This document shows, one piece after another, positions 36,156 to 45,513 of a DNA stretch of 64,000 nt. The DNA comes from RYN-230 sp963782185. GTDB lineage: Bacteria; Actinomycetota; Actinomycetes; Streptosporangiales; Streptosporangiaceae. A model generated the notes under the pieces. The model was not told the DNA's origin. It saw only the letters and a list, made by a program, of their open reading frames with translations, and did not search any database. The translations under genes and the position numbers were made by a program. Position 1 is the stretch's first letter. Each line of letters opens with the position of its first letter. The stretch covers positions 325,881 to 389,880 of the forward strand of contig CAWAJB010000007.1 in NCBI GenBank assembly GCA_963782185.1, written 5' to 3'.

Positions 36156-37198
36156 CTATGCCTGGGCGCCGGGTGGCTTGCGTGTAGCTGCCGTCTTCCT
36201 GGCTCGGCGGGGGGTCGGGGTGCTGTCGGATGCGTGGGCGTGGTCATCATCGGCGGTTGCCTGGGCGAGCTGCTCAGTGAGCCGGTGGTTCTCGGCGCGG
36301 GCGGTATCGAGGTCGGCCTCGGCCCGTTCGGCGCGGATACGCAGGCGGTGCGCGCCTCTTCGAGTGCGGCAAGCCTGGCGTCCGTGGCGGCGTGCAGCTC
36401 GTCACGCTCGCGCTGGGCGTCGGCGCGGATGCGGGCGATTTCCTCGCCAGCCTGGGCCTGGGCCCGGTCGGCGCGCTGGATGGCGGCGGCTTCGGACTGC
36501 TGGGCTCGCGTGGTCTCCTGCTCGGCCCGGCGGAGCTGGCTGGTCGCGTCGGCCACCAGGCGGGCCGCTTCCTCCCGGGCTTGCTCGACTTCACGCGTGG
36601 CGGTGGCGCGGGCCTGCTCCACCTCGGTGGCGGTGCTGGTGCGGAGCTGGCGGATCTCCTCGGCGGTGGCGGCGCGCAGGGTGGTGAGTTCGGCGGTGAG
36701 TTCGTCCATGCGGGCGACGGCCTGGGCGGCTGCCTCGTCGGCTTGCTCGCGGTCGGCGTGGGCCTGGTCCCGGTCGGCTTCTGCGTCGCGGCGGCGCTGG
36801 AGTTCTTCGGCAAGCCGGGCTTCGGCGGCGGCCACGTGCTGGTCGGCGTTGGCGCGGGTGGCGTACACCTCGGCTTCGGCCGATTCGACGTCCCCGGCCG
36901 AGCGCAATTCGGTGACGGCGCGGGTCAGGGCGTCGGTGTGCTGGGCGGTGAGCTTCTCCAGGGTGCGGATGAGTTCGGCGGCCCGGGTCAGGCCAAGGGT
37001 GACCGGCTGCCCGCCGGTCTCCTCGGCCCGCTGCCCGCTGGCCTCGGCCTGGAGACGGCGGCGCTCACGATGGGCGGTGAGCGGATTGTGGCTGTCGTCG
37101 GCGCAGTACTTCGGCTTGGCGCCGCGGTCGCTGGTGGGCGCTGCGGCGGGCTGGTCGCAGCCTGGGTAGGCGCACTGGGTGCTGGTGGTTAAGTTCAT
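36156..37198 (-). pseudogene. Cys-rich N-terminus plus long coiled coil, single-base frameshift
   Basis: The product starts MNLTTSTQCAYPGCDQPAAA, with CAYPGC and a later Cys as a possible zinc site. It continues as a coiled coil of about 230 residues (EAEVYATRANADQHVAAAEA, ATEVEQARATATREVEQARE). At about 36357 one base is missing (EEARTA then RIRAERAEADLDTARAENHR in another frame), and the corrected frame ends KTAATRKPPGAQA at a TAG at 36156. Coiled-coil proteins of this type are common on actinomycete plasmids and AICEs, in some cases as KfrA-like accessory factors. Role unknown. Confidence 0.7.
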
Positions 37199-37209
37199 GC
37201 CACCATTTT

Positions 37210-37234
37210 ATTGCATTGCGTTATGAAATGCAAT
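37210..37234. promoter_or_regulatory. AT-rich inverted repeat upstream of the coiled-coil gene
   Basis: ATTGCATT (37210-37217) and AATGCAAT (37227-37234) are perfect complements with a 9-base spacer, 12 bp upstream of the start at 37198. The region is far more AT-rich than its surroundings, so it is a candidate promoter/operator, perhaps for autoregulation. Confidence 0.5.
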
Positions 37235-38376
37235 GATGAAAGGCTGATGTGGGGATATGAAATGAAATACAAGAACGCTGCCGCCACCGCGCGAGCTGGC
37301 CGTTCGTCTGCGCGTGCGCGCCACTACTCGCCCGCCTGATCATCCCGTCACCGTCGACCCGCCGATGAGGGAAGCGGGCCTGGTCTCCGGGGTCAATGTG
37401 GAGCACCCTACGACTGAACGACATTGACGCCGGGGGCCAGGTCTGCTCGGCTTGCCCGGATCGATGGTGACGGGATGATCAGGCCCCCTCCATCCCGGAG
37501 CCCGAGTGCCCCCGCCGGAGGCGCCCCGGTTAACCTCGATTCCCGGTGCGGTAATTCAGTTGAGGTTTGGATACCGAGGGCGGCGACCAGGGCGAACGTC
37601 ACCTGATCATGACCGGGATCACAAGCCAACCGTAGCGCCGCAGCATGCAGTCTGTAGATGATCTTCCAGATATCGCGAGGTCACCGCTGCGTGTCAGTTG
37701 GCACCGGCCTATCCAGCCACAGCGATCGTGTTCAGCGAGACTAATTGAGGTCAGGTCATCTGCCCTGGTCAGCGATGTCGCGCATAGAGGGGACCCCAGT
37801 CAAACTGCCTCACCGGGAATCGAGGTTAACAGACACCCCCACCGTCGCTGAGTCATGAGCCGCACGGCACCCGTCTCTGTCGGCTCAGCCAGTCTCGGGC
37901 CGTCACGTTGGTCCCGGTCAACTCGCGGCTGGTGGTCGACTAGGGCCGCGGACGTCCCTGCCGCCTCGTCCCGTCTCGCCGCGTTCGCTTTACAGATTCG
38001 TCTACAAAGCAGCTTCCTGACGTGGGCTAATCCAGTCCTGCTGGTTGCTCCCGAACTCTCCCACATCGAACTATGAGCACTTGTCCACGCCATCCTGGAG
38101 CCTGAGGTCGCCGTTGGAGGCATCCCAAGGCTCACCGGCACGCTCGCCGACACCAGGGCCACGTCAGCATCGAGGATGCGTAGAGGTGTCCGACAGTCGC
38201 CGCGCACCTGCAACTACGTCAACTGTTTATCCGTGATGCGCGTCTTACTAGGGTTGATGTGGTCGGCGAGGCTCTTCTAAATCAGATCCCGAAAGTTGCG
38301 GGGCTGTCAGAAGGCGCTTGGTGACCTTTGGCGTTACGATGGCGACAGCTGTTCAATCCAGCTGGTGGAGCTGCAG
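37235..38376. other. Non-coding region of 1.1 kb with a long-spaced inverted repeat
   Basis: The open frames here are short and antisense to one another, with no recognised domain. GTTAACCTCGATTCCCGGTG at 37529-37548 recurs inverted at 37811-37830, bracketing 262 bp. This may be a small non-autonomous element or a remnant. The ABC-3C promoter is presumably near 38250-38350. Confidence 0.5.
37529..37830. repeat. 20-bp perfect inverted repeat enclosing 262 bp
   Basis: The left arm (37529-37548) is the exact reverse complement of CACCGGGAATCGAGGTTAAC (37811-37830). The arms do not extend further. No transposase lies between, and no obvious target duplication is seen. Confidence 0.85.
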
Positions 38377-39318
38377 ATGGTTACTCCGAGTGATCAGGAT
38401 CGAGCCTGGCTGTACAGCCAGTTTCTCTCGCTGTCAATTCGCAAAGTTGGGTCCGAATGGCAGCAGCTAGTTACTGATCTCATGCACGCCCGACACGGTG
38501 GAGCCTTCATTCAGGTGGACCCAGCTGGCCGTGGCGACAAAGGCTGCGATGGCTGGATAGATCAACTCATGTTAGCCTGCTATGGAGCAAGTAGTCCAGA
38601 ACAGGCGAAGGTAACGGCCAAAATTCAAGATGATTTTAAAAAGGCTCTGGATAATTGGCGTGATCAGATGAAGCGGTGGGCGTTTGTTCACAATAACGCG
38701 AACGGCCTACCGACTATGGCAGCGCTAGGAATCATGGAGCTTAAAGCCGATCACGCTCATGCCTCCATTGCGATCGAACAGTGGCCACCTCAAGTGCTGT
38801 GGGACCATTGTACGGAAGAGGTTGACCGCGCTCGCCTCGTAAGAGTGCTTGGGAGTCCGCCTTCTGATCATCCCATTGGAATGGGGTATCTCGCTCGATG
38901 TGCTGAGAGCCTTGCGAGGACGCGGCGCCAGGAGAATCTTAACCGTATACCACCTGTTCTTTTTGGCAAAATTGAAGAGAATAAGTTCGGTCCGGAAGTA
39001 GATGCGCTGCTGCGTCGTTTCCAGACGCAGACCGACCACGTCGAGTATTACTTCTCGAAGGCGTCGCCGGGCGAAAAGGCTCAGGTAACCGAGACTCTTC
39101 ATGCTAAGTATGATGGGTTCAGTGCGCAACTGGGGGACTCTGATGCGATCTTTCATGCCTTGTGCGACGATCTGATTACTGAAGCGTTCCAGGGAAGTAA
39201 TTTGGTAGACGCCGAGCAGCAGCGTGGTGCCGCCATAACTGTCATTACTCACTTTTTTGAGATCTGCGAGATTTTCAAGCCAGTGACGGAAGAGGGAATT
39301 AATGATCCTTCCCTCTAA
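38377..39318 (+). CDS. Nuclease-like effector of an ABC-3C-type system
   Basis: The 313-residue product has an N-terminal restriction-endonuclease-like pattern: GSEWQQLVTDLMHARHGGAF then IQVDPAGRGDKGCDGWIDQL, with the acidic/GxDG residues typical of metal-dependent nucleases. The C-terminal half (RFQTQTDHVEYYFSKASPGE, LVDAEQQRGAAITVITHFFE) resembles ABC-3C C-terminal domains. Start ATG 38377 follows GGAG at a good distance. Translation overlaps the next gene by 17 bases. Two more genes complete a module known to defend against phage in some relatives; activity here is inferred. G+C is lower than the chromosome. Confidence 0.72.
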   Translation: MVTPSDQDRAWLYSQFLSLSIRKVGSEWQQLVTDLMHARHGGAFIQVDPAGRGDKGCDGWIDQLMLACYGASSPEQAKVTAKIQDDFKKALDNWRDQMKRWAFVHNNANGLPTMAALGIMELKADHAHASIAIEQWPPQVLWDHCTEEVDRARLVRVLGSPPSDHPIGMGYLARCAESLARTRRQENLNRIPPVLFGKIEENKFGPEVDALLRRFQTQTDHVEYYFSKASPGEKAQVTETLHAKYDGFSAQLGDSDAIFHALCDDLITEAFQGSNLVDAEQQRGAAITVITHFFEICEIFKPVTEEGINDPSL

Positions 39319-39550
39319 GAGCATCGGACAGGATCTTGCCCTCCTGACGGTCGGGGCTCAGATTCTCCAGAACTTGGAAAGTCCTGCGACTGTAAACGCC
39401 ATCTGGGATCGCGTGAGTTCATATCGGGACAAGCGAAATGCTCCGTCTGCCCTGCCCTTCTGGTGGTTCGCTCTAGCCTTGGATCTGCTCTTCTCTATAA
39501 ATGCCGTTGAGATGAATGATGGTCAGCTCGTGAGACGCCATGTTGCGTGA
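39302..39550 (+). CDS. ABC-3C middle component-like small protein
   Basis: The 82-residue product, MILPSKSIGQDLALLTVGAQ then WWFALALDLLFSINAVEMND, matches the size and helix-turn-helix-like character of ABC-3C middle components, which link the ATPase to the effector. It overlaps both neighbours (17 bases upstream, 11 bases downstream), so the three genes are surely co-translated. Confidence 0.7.
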   Translation: MILPSKSIGQDLALLTVGAQILQNLESPATVNAIWDRVSSYRDKRNAPSALPFWWFALALDLLFSINAVEMNDGQLVRRHVA

Positions 39551-41243
39551 ACTCACTAGCGACCTGGAGAACTTTAAGAAGGCTACTTTCCGGCCGGGGC
39601 TCAACATCGTTCTAGCCGAGCGAACCAAAGTGGCGACGAGCCAAGACAGCCGAAATGCCGTGGGAAAAACAAGCTTGATTAAGGTCATCGACTTTATTCT
39701 CGGTGCTGATGCACGCCGAGGTAGCGTTCTCAGGCGTCCGGAACTCGAACAGGCGACGTTCTCGCTAGCTTTTGATGCTGGTGAACAGGTAGAGGTTGCT
39801 CGTCGATCCGCTGCGCAATCCAATGCCATCTTCATCGAAAATAACGGCTATATGCGCAATCAAGATTGGCGTGCGCATCTTGGGAACGTTCTTTTCGACC
39901 TTCAGGGCCTACCTAATGAGCCACGATATAGGTCGCTCATGGGATTCTACATGAGAGACGTGGCCAGTGGTGCCTTCGCGAATGCGACTGAGACACACAG
40001 AAAACAGGCAGCAATCGACACCGAACCCGCGCTGGCCTGGCTATTCGGCCTCGATCTCGGTCTAGTTGCTAAGGTTAAAGAAATATTGGAGACCGAAAAG
40101 AGTTTGAACGACCTTCGCCGCATGGCACGCGATCCCGTGCTTGGTCTGACCATTGGCCGAGTGCAGGATCTGGAAGCCAGCATCAGAACTCTGAGTATAG
40201 AGAAAGAGCGTCTTTCTGGCGAGCTGGCGAGTTTCACGGTTGTTGATCGCTATGCGGAGCATCGCGCCCAGGCGGATCAGTTGAGCAGAGATATTCGTGG
40301 ACTTAATGACTCCCTGGTCATGACTGAGCGACGACTGGGAGACATCGCCCGGGCCATCGAGCGGGAGAGTTCGGAACAGCCTGACTACGCGTATCTCGAA
40401 GAAATGTACAATCAGGTGAATCTCATTCTTCCAGAGAGTGTTCGCCGACGCTTTAATGAGGTGGAAGCGTTCCATGAGTCTGTCGTCAGTAATCGACGGC
40501 GCTATCTTGAATCAGAGCAGACGCGGTTGATGGAGCAGATGGCGACCGACCGTGCAAGACTAGACGAACTTGATGCTCGAAGGTCCGAGATCATGCGACT
40601 TCTCGAAGCGGGAGGTGCACTGGAGACGTACAACCACCTCCAGAGCGAGTTTGGTGGTTTGACTGGACGACTTGCTGAGTTGGAGGAACGGAGGGCTACC
40701 ATTGAGCGGTGGGAGAATGCTAATAGACACCTGCAGTTGAGGGCTGCGGAGCTTGAGATTCTTCTAAGCGCCGACCTGGCAGAGCGTAGTGCGCAAGTCG
40801 AATCTCTCGGGCGCCTATATTCGGAATACGCTTATCGGATCTATGGTAAGCAAAGGCCGGCAAACTTGTCGATTGAGACGTCTCGGAGTGGTTATCGATT
40901 CTCTCCGACAATCGGTGGCGACTCTAGCGAAGGTGTCCGCAGTATTTCGATCTTTTGCTTTGACCTTACTATGGCAGTGACCGCCCGTCGCCTCGGCCAT
41001 GGCCCTGACTTCTTGGTGCACGATAGTCATCTTTACGACAGCATTGAAGGGCGCCAAGTCGCCAGCGCACTTAACCTTGCCGCGGAGGTCGCAGCTGAGG
41101 AGCACCTACAGTATGTGGTAACGATTAACTCTGACGAGTTGGAAAAGGCACAGCGAGAGGGTTTCACGGCCAAGTTTCATGAGAGCGCACGGATGACCGA
41201 CGCGTATGAATCTGGCGGTCTGTTCGGTATTCGGTTTAATTGA
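39540..41243 (+). CDS. DUF2326 SMC/Rad50-type ATPase of an ABC-3C-type system
   Basis: The 567-residue product has a Walker A in SRNAVGKTSLIKVIDFILGA (residues 38-57), a long coiled coil (EKERLSGELASFTVVDRYAE through the EQTRLMEQMATDRARLDELD region), and a C-terminal DFLVHDSHLYDSIEGRQVAS Walker B/D-loop of the DUF2326 group. It starts MLRELTSDLENFKKATFRPG as in such proteins. These ATPases sense an invader or its products and activate the effector. Intact, unlike most AICE core genes. G+C and codon use are less biased than in the chromosome, which suggests transfer. Confidence 0.82.
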   Translation: MLRELTSDLENFKKATFRPGLNIVLAERTKVATSQDSRNAVGKTSLIKVIDFILGADARRGSVLRRPELEQATFSLAFDAGEQVEVARRSAAQSNAIFIENNGYMRNQDWRAHLGNVLFDLQGLPNEPRYRSLMGFYMRDVASGAFANATETHRKQAAIDTEPALAWLFGLDLGLVAKVKEILETEKSLNDLRRMARDPVLGLTIGRVQDLEASIRTLSIEKERLSGELASFTVVDRYAEHRAQADQLSRDIRGLNDSLVMTERRLGDIARAIERESSEQPDYAYLEEMYNQVNLILPESVRRRFNEVEAFHESVVSNRRRYLESEQTRLMEQMATDRARLDELDARRSEIMRLLEAGGALETYNHLQSEFGGLTGRLAELEERRATIERWENANRHLQLRAAELEILLSADLAERSAQVESLGRLYSEYAYRIYGKQRPANLSIETSRSGYRFSPTIGGDSSEGVRSISIFCFDLTMAVTARRLGHGPDFLVHDSHLYDSIEGRQVASALNLAAEVAAEEHLQYVVTINSDELEKAQREGFTAKFHESARMTDAYESGGLFGIRFN

Positions 41244-41726
41244 GCCTGGCCTATGCGACGCAATAGGATGGTCGGGCGCCCGACCCAGGGAATAGGTTTC
41301 TCCAGCCCGCCCTATCTAAGTCCTCAAGGCGCCAAGCCCAGGGAATGTACCAATAAGTCAACTCTGTGTTGCATAAGAGGGGTTGACCGGCTTTGCGTTG
41401 TCGCCGTTCTGGAGGCTTGCGCCCGACGCCCCCCGGCGAGGGACGTCCTCTGCCTGATGAGGCCGGATCACAATCAGTGGCGGCGGCCCCGCGCCGGGCG
41501 GCCTCGAAGAGGCCAAGCCCGGCGGCGGACGGTGCCGCCCTTGATCCATGTACGGCCTAACTCGGCAGTGAGTCGTCAGCCAGTCGTCAGCCAGTGCTCG
41601 CGGATCAGCCGTCCAATCACGGTCGTCAGCCAGTGACTGGCCCTCGGACGCAACGATGGACGCGTTCGAAGGTGGACTGTCTGTCGTTCTCGACATAGGG
41701 TCGCTACTGCAGCTATCCTGTCGCCC
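41244..41726. other. Intergenic region with short direct repeats
   Basis: GTCGTCAGCCAGT occurs three times (near 41571, 41580 and 41621). Open frames are not convincing. The region separates the ABC-3C genes from the PadR gene and probably holds the PadR promoter. Confidence 0.5.
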
Positions 41727-42053
41727 ATGGCCACGTCGCGCGTTCGGCTCACCAAGCCGACCCTTGCCGTTCTTGCCGCGCTCATGGACGCCGGGCCCGA
41801 GGACCGTGTCTGGGGTTTCCGACTCTGCGAGGAAGCCGACCTCGGATCGGGAACGGTGTATCCGCTCCTGGAGCGACTTGAGCGTGGCGGCTTGGTCCGG
41901 AGCTTCTGGGAAGATCCACAACCACCGGACAGGCCACGCCGTCGCTACTACGAGTTGACTGGCGCTGGCCGGCAAGAGGTGGCTGCGGCGATCGCCGCCC
42001 GGAATTCTGCTCGCCGTAGACTGCGGGGCTCTGGCCAAGGCGCGACCGCATGA
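41727..42053 (+). CDS. PadR family transcriptional regulator
   Basis: The 108-residue product has the winged helix of PadR proteins: LTKPTLAVLAALMDAGPEDR, LCEEADLGSGTVYPLLERLE and a beta wing RPRRRYYELTGAGRQEVAAA. PadR proteins often repress neighbouring genes and dissociate on binding small phenolic or drug ligands. The C-terminal dimerisation helix is short. It overlaps the glycosyltransferase gene by ATGA, so it likely regulates its own operon. Confidence 0.85.
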   Translation: MATSRVRLTKPTLAVLAALMDAGPEDRVWGFRLCEEADLGSGTVYPLLERLERGGLVRSFWEDPQPPDRPRRRYYELTGAGRQEVAAAIAARNSARRRLRGSGQGATA

Positions 42054-43297
42054 ATACATCACTGAGACCAATGGAGAAGCTCGGGGACCGGATCTCGGTT
42101 GTGATTCCAGCCCTCAACGAGGCCCGCAACCTCCCCTTCGTACTTTCGGCCCTCCCCGCAGGCATGCACGAGGTCATTGTGGTGGACGGTCACTCCGTCG
42201 ATGACACGGCCGCTGTCGCGTCGCAAGTCCGGCCGGATGCGAAGGTCATTCAGCAGACTCGGTGGGGCAAAGGTAACGCGCTAGCATGCGGCTTCCGGGA
42301 GGTGACAGGTGACGTCGTCGTCACGCTTGAGGCAGACGGATCGGCGGATCCCCGGGAGATTCCGGCCTTTGTAGCTGCACTGGCGGCTGGGGCGGACTTC
42401 GCAAAGGGAACCCGGTTTGATCAGGGGGGGATCAGCCATGCCTCATCCCGTCCACGCATGATAGGTTATGCGATACTTAATCGATTGATAAGCCTTTTTT
42501 TTGGCGTCCGCTATACCGATCTTTGCTATGGCTACAATGCTTTTCGAACAACTCTCATCCCGAAGCTTGCCTTGCCCCCGACGGATTCCTTCGATGATTC
42601 CACCCGGCGGAGACCGTGGGGCGACGGCTTTGAGATTGAGCCACTTATCAATGTGCGGGCGGCTCGAATAGGTGCCCGGATCATTGAGGTTGGCAGCACG
42701 GAACACAATCGGATTCACGGCATAAGCAACCTAGATGCTTTTCCAGAAGCGATCCGGGTGTTGCGGCTTATTGTGTCTGAGCGTTGGCTAGACCGGCCGG
42801 ATGGCAAGGGCATCTTCGGCCGTCGCGGTGACGCAATGCGCAGGAACAGGCTAGCCAAACTTGGAGACAGCATCCCCCGTCGAGTGACAGCAATTGCCCT
42901 CAAGTTGGCGGGATGTCAGCGAGCGTACCTGTGGGAGGCATGGAGTTCAGATTTGCTCGACCACGATGGCGTGCCTCTCCCGTTGTCGAGTCGGCTTCGC
43001 TATGCCGCGGGCTACCTCCCTGCCGCACTCAGGTATCGCCTGGACGACCTGGGCGGCGTACTTGGCCGCCTCCTGGATGGTGTGCTGATCTCCCGGCGGC
43101 GCACATGGGCCGCCGCGACCGCACTCGTTGCGATCCCAGTCGAGATGATCTTCTCTCATGAAGGTCTATACGGCTTCGTCACTAGGGCTGATCAGCTAGC
43201 CGTCATCGTCGCCGCCATGTGCGCGAGCGTCCGTGCACTTCGAAAATTGCGTTGCGTCACCCCGCCTAGCAAGAAACGGGACCGCCGCCCTCACTAG
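42050..43297 (+). CDS. Glycosyltransferase family 2 protein
   Basis: The product has the GT2 pattern: ISVVIPALNEARNLPFVLSA, EVIVVDGHSVDDTAAVASQV, WGKGNALACGFREVTGDVVV and EADGSADPREIPAFVAALAA (DxD-like). It also contains FFGVRYTDLCYGYNAFRTTL and GDGFEIEPLINVRAARIGAR, typical of the DPM1/polyprenol-phosphate glycosyltransferase-type subgroup. About 170 C-terminal residues (SRLRYAAGYLPAALRYRLDD) have no recognised domain. A local stretch (42480-42760) is less GC-rich. Translation is coupled to the PadR gene. The acceptor is unknown. Confidence 0.85.
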   Translation: MNTSLRPMEKLGDRISVVIPALNEARNLPFVLSALPAGMHEVIVVDGHSVDDTAAVASQVRPDAKVIQQTRWGKGNALACGFREVTGDVVVTLEADGSADPREIPAFVAALAAGADFAKGTRFDQGGISHASSRPRMIGYAILNRLISLFFGVRYTDLCYGYNAFRTTLIPKLALPPTDSFDDSTRRRPWGDGFEIEPLINVRAARIGARIIEVGSTEHNRIHGISNLDAFPEAIRVLRLIVSERWLDRPDGKGIFGRRGDAMRRNRLAKLGDSIPRRVTAIALKLAGCQRAYLWEAWSSDLLDHDGVPLPLSSRLRYAAGYLPAALRYRLDDLGGVLGRLLDGVLISRRRTWAAATALVAIPVEMIFSHEGLYGFVTRADQLAVIVAAMCASVRALRKLRCVTPPSKKRDRRPH

Positions 43298-43438
43298 AGA
43301 GCAAAATCCCGCTATCGCCTTTGAGGCGCGAAGCGACTCCTTGCCGGGAGGTAAGCCCCCAATGGCGTCGGATTCGCCGTACCTATCCGATTCGCGCCGG
43401 GGTGCCGTGGCTGCGGTGGAGGCGTTAGCGTCGGTGGC

Positions 43439-44059
43439 GTGACTGATGCGCGTGATGGGTCGAGCCGGTGGCGGACGTTCGGTGAGCGGACGATCTATGA
43501 CAACCCGTGGGTGTGGCTCGGGCAGATCGATGTCGAGCTGCCGGATGGTGAGCGGTTCTGGCATCACGTGGTGCGGCTGCATCGGGCGGCGATGATGGTC
43601 CTGGTCGATGAGCAGGACCGGGTGCTGCTGCTGTGGCGGCATCGGTTCGTGCAGGACAAGTGGGGCTGGGAGCTGGCTGGCGGGCTGATCGATGAGGGCG
43701 AGGAGCCCTCGGAGACGGCCGTGCGGGAGCTGGAGGAGGAGACCGGTTACCGGGCTGGCCGGGTTGAGCATCTGGTCACGTTCCAGCCGATGGTCGGCAT
43801 GGTGGACTCCGAGCACGTGGTGTTCGTCGGCCGGGACCCGGAGAAGATCGGCGAGCCGACGGAGACGACCGAGGTTGAGCGGATGGAATGGGTTCCGCTG
43901 GCCGATGTGCCCGGGTTGATCGAGTCGGGGCAGATCTGGAACTCGGGGAGCCTGGTCGGCCTGCTGCAAGCTGCTGGCGCGGAAGGCTGCGTTAGGCGGC
44001 GTGGCCGAGGCGCTTGGCCAGGTCGGCGATGCGGCGGCGCTGGCGGGCTGAGCCGGTGA
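43439..44059 (+). CDS. Nudix hydrolase of the AICE core
   Basis: The Nudix box G-x5-E-x7-REUxEExGU is clear in AGGLIDEGEEPSETAVRELE then EETGYRAG. Preceding residues (RAAMMVLVDEQDRVLLLWRH) and following ones (HLVTFQPMVGMVDSEHVVFV) fit the fold. These enzymes hydrolyse nucleoside diphosphate derivatives. In AICEs of the pSAM2 group a Nudix gene is a recurrent accessory beside an XRE regulator. Start is a GTG. The last 20-25 residues overlap the convergent regulator and are probably not native. Confidence 0.82.
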   Translation: MTDARDGSSRWRTFGERTIYDNPWVWLGQIDVELPDGERFWHHVVRLHRAAMMVLVDEQDRVLLLWRHRFVQDKWGWELAGGLIDEGEEPSETAVRELEEETGYRAGRVEHLVTFQPMVGMVDSEHVVFVGRDPEKIGEPTETTEVERMEWVPLADVPGLIESGQIWNSGSLVGLLQAAGAEGCVRRRGRGAWPGRRCGGAGGLSR

Positions 44060-45213
44060 GCTGGGCTAGCTCTGCGGCCCGGGCCAGGTGGCGGCGGGCT
44101 TCCTCGCGTTCGCCGGTGACGTGCAGCGCGGCGGCAAGGTCACAGCGCAGGCCTGCCTCGGCGCGGGTGAAGCTCTGGTCCATTCCGGCCAGGGCGGTGG
44201 TCAGGTCGGTGATGGTGGACGGGTCGCCGAAGTGGACGAGGCAGTTGCCCCGCCAGCGGGCCAGGTGCGCGCTGTTGAGCGCCAGGTAGGGCAGGTCTTC
44301 GCCGCTGGGGCCGTGATCGAGTTCGGTGCTGGCCTGGTCGAGCGCACGGTGGCAGTCCCCGTTCCGGCCGACTGCGGCGGCCATTTCGCCTTCGGCGGCG
44401 CGGAGCCATCCGCGCACCTGATGAGGGATGGCGGCGCAGGTCTGGTCGTAGACGGCGCGGACTTTGTCCAGGCCCTCGGCGGGCTGGCCGAGGTCCATGA
44501 GCACGTAGGCCTGTTCCCCGGCGGCGAAGGCGAGCAGGCAGTTGTCGTCGGCTTCGCGGGCGGCGGCGGTGGCGGTCTCGAAGTGCCGCCAGGCGGCGGG
44601 CAGGCGGCCCATGTCGATGGCCTGCCATCCGGCCAGGGCGGCAGCGTCGGCCAGGACGGCGGCGAGGTGCTGGCGCCTGCCGGGGTCGCAGGGAGTGGCG
44701 CAGGCTGATGGCGACGTGGGTGATGTGGGCTTCGAGCTTGGCCGCGACGGCCGGCGCGCCGAGCCTGCGGTCCAGCAGGCGGATGGTGTTGGTTTCCTCT
44801 TGGAGGATCTGGATGATCGAGGTGTCGATGTTGCGGGCGCTGGCGATCTGCCGCAGCAGCTCGCGCTGCTGCTTCCCGCCCTCGGAGGGCATCGGCTCGT
44901 GGCCGGGCGGTGCGGCTGATGGCTCGGTAGCGACGCCGAGGAGGATGCGGCCCTGTTCGGGCATGTTCAGGCCGTCGGCGATCCTGGTGTAGACGGCCAG
45001 GGTCCAGACCTTCTGCTTGCCGCGGATGATGGCGCTGACCCGGCCTTGCGTGAGACCGGTGGCGGTGGCGATCCGGGTCTGGGTGATCCCGGCTTTGTGG
45101 TGCAGCAGGCTGAACAGCCCGCCCATGTCCTTGCTGGCCAGGGCGGCGGACACGTCTGGCCGGTGCCAGAACGAGTCCGGTAACGCTATGGGGCCGAACG
45201 CGCTGTCCCGCAT
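43992..45213 (-). pseudogene. XRE-type regulator with TPR-like C-terminal region, one frameshift
   Basis: The N-terminal helix-turn-helix is clear (HHKAGITQTRIATATGLTQG, RVSAIIRGKQKVWTLAVYTR). The frame is lost at about 44680 (HVAISLRHSL then RRQHLAAVLADAAALAGWQA in another frame), where one extra base breaks it. The C-terminal part has repeated helices (HFETATAAAREADDNCLLAF, EARRHLARAAELAQLTG). The joined product of about 405 residues is typical of actinomycete XRE regulators. A palindrome (45283-45297) sits upstream of its start. Confidence 0.8.
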
Positions 45214-45282
45214 CGGTTCGCCTGCCTCATCCAGATCTGCCGGATGATCCGCAGTTGCGCATGCCAGGTTACCTTCCGTGGC

Positions 45283-45297
45283 TTACCACGGTGGTAA
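45283..45297. promoter_or_regulatory. Palindromic operator candidate, TTACCACGGTGGTAA
   Basis: A perfect 15-bp palindrome lies between the divergent XRE regulator and the zinc-finger gene. The GGTTACC half-site recurs nearby (45268-45274 region and 45312-45318), which supports a regulator-binding region. The XRE protein is the obvious candidate. Confidence 0.6.
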
Positions 45298-45345
45298 CTC
45301 GCCGTGGGATGGGTTACCAGGCTGCCAGGCCCGATCGTGGGCGGC

Positions 45346-45513
45346 ATGGCACGACGTGAGGATGATTCACCTGCCTGCCCCGGGTGCGGGGGACGCGGCT
45401 GGAAACTGCGGCGGTCCCGCCGGGTGCTGGTCCGCGGCACGCTGATGCGCGGGACGGTGGAACCGGCCCGGGTGACCTGCGCCGATTGTGATGGCTCCGG
45501 TCATGCGCGGTGA
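45346..45513 (+). CDS. Small DnaJ-type zinc-finger protein
   Basis: The 55-residue product contains SPACPGCGGRGWKLRR and VTCADCDGSGHAR, two CxxCxGxG motifs as in DnaJ cysteine-rich domains. Such small proteins are typical of AICE and plasmid cores. It starts with ATG 45346 (MARREDDSP). It overlaps the next frame by GTGA. Confidence 0.65.
   Translation: MARREDDSPACPGCGGRGWKLRRSRRVLVRGTLMRGTVEPARVTCADCDGSGHAR

Noticed and set aside
41570..41640. CRISPR-like repeats (GTCGTCAGCCAGT)
   Set aside because: Only three short copies with irregular spacing and no spacers or cas genes.
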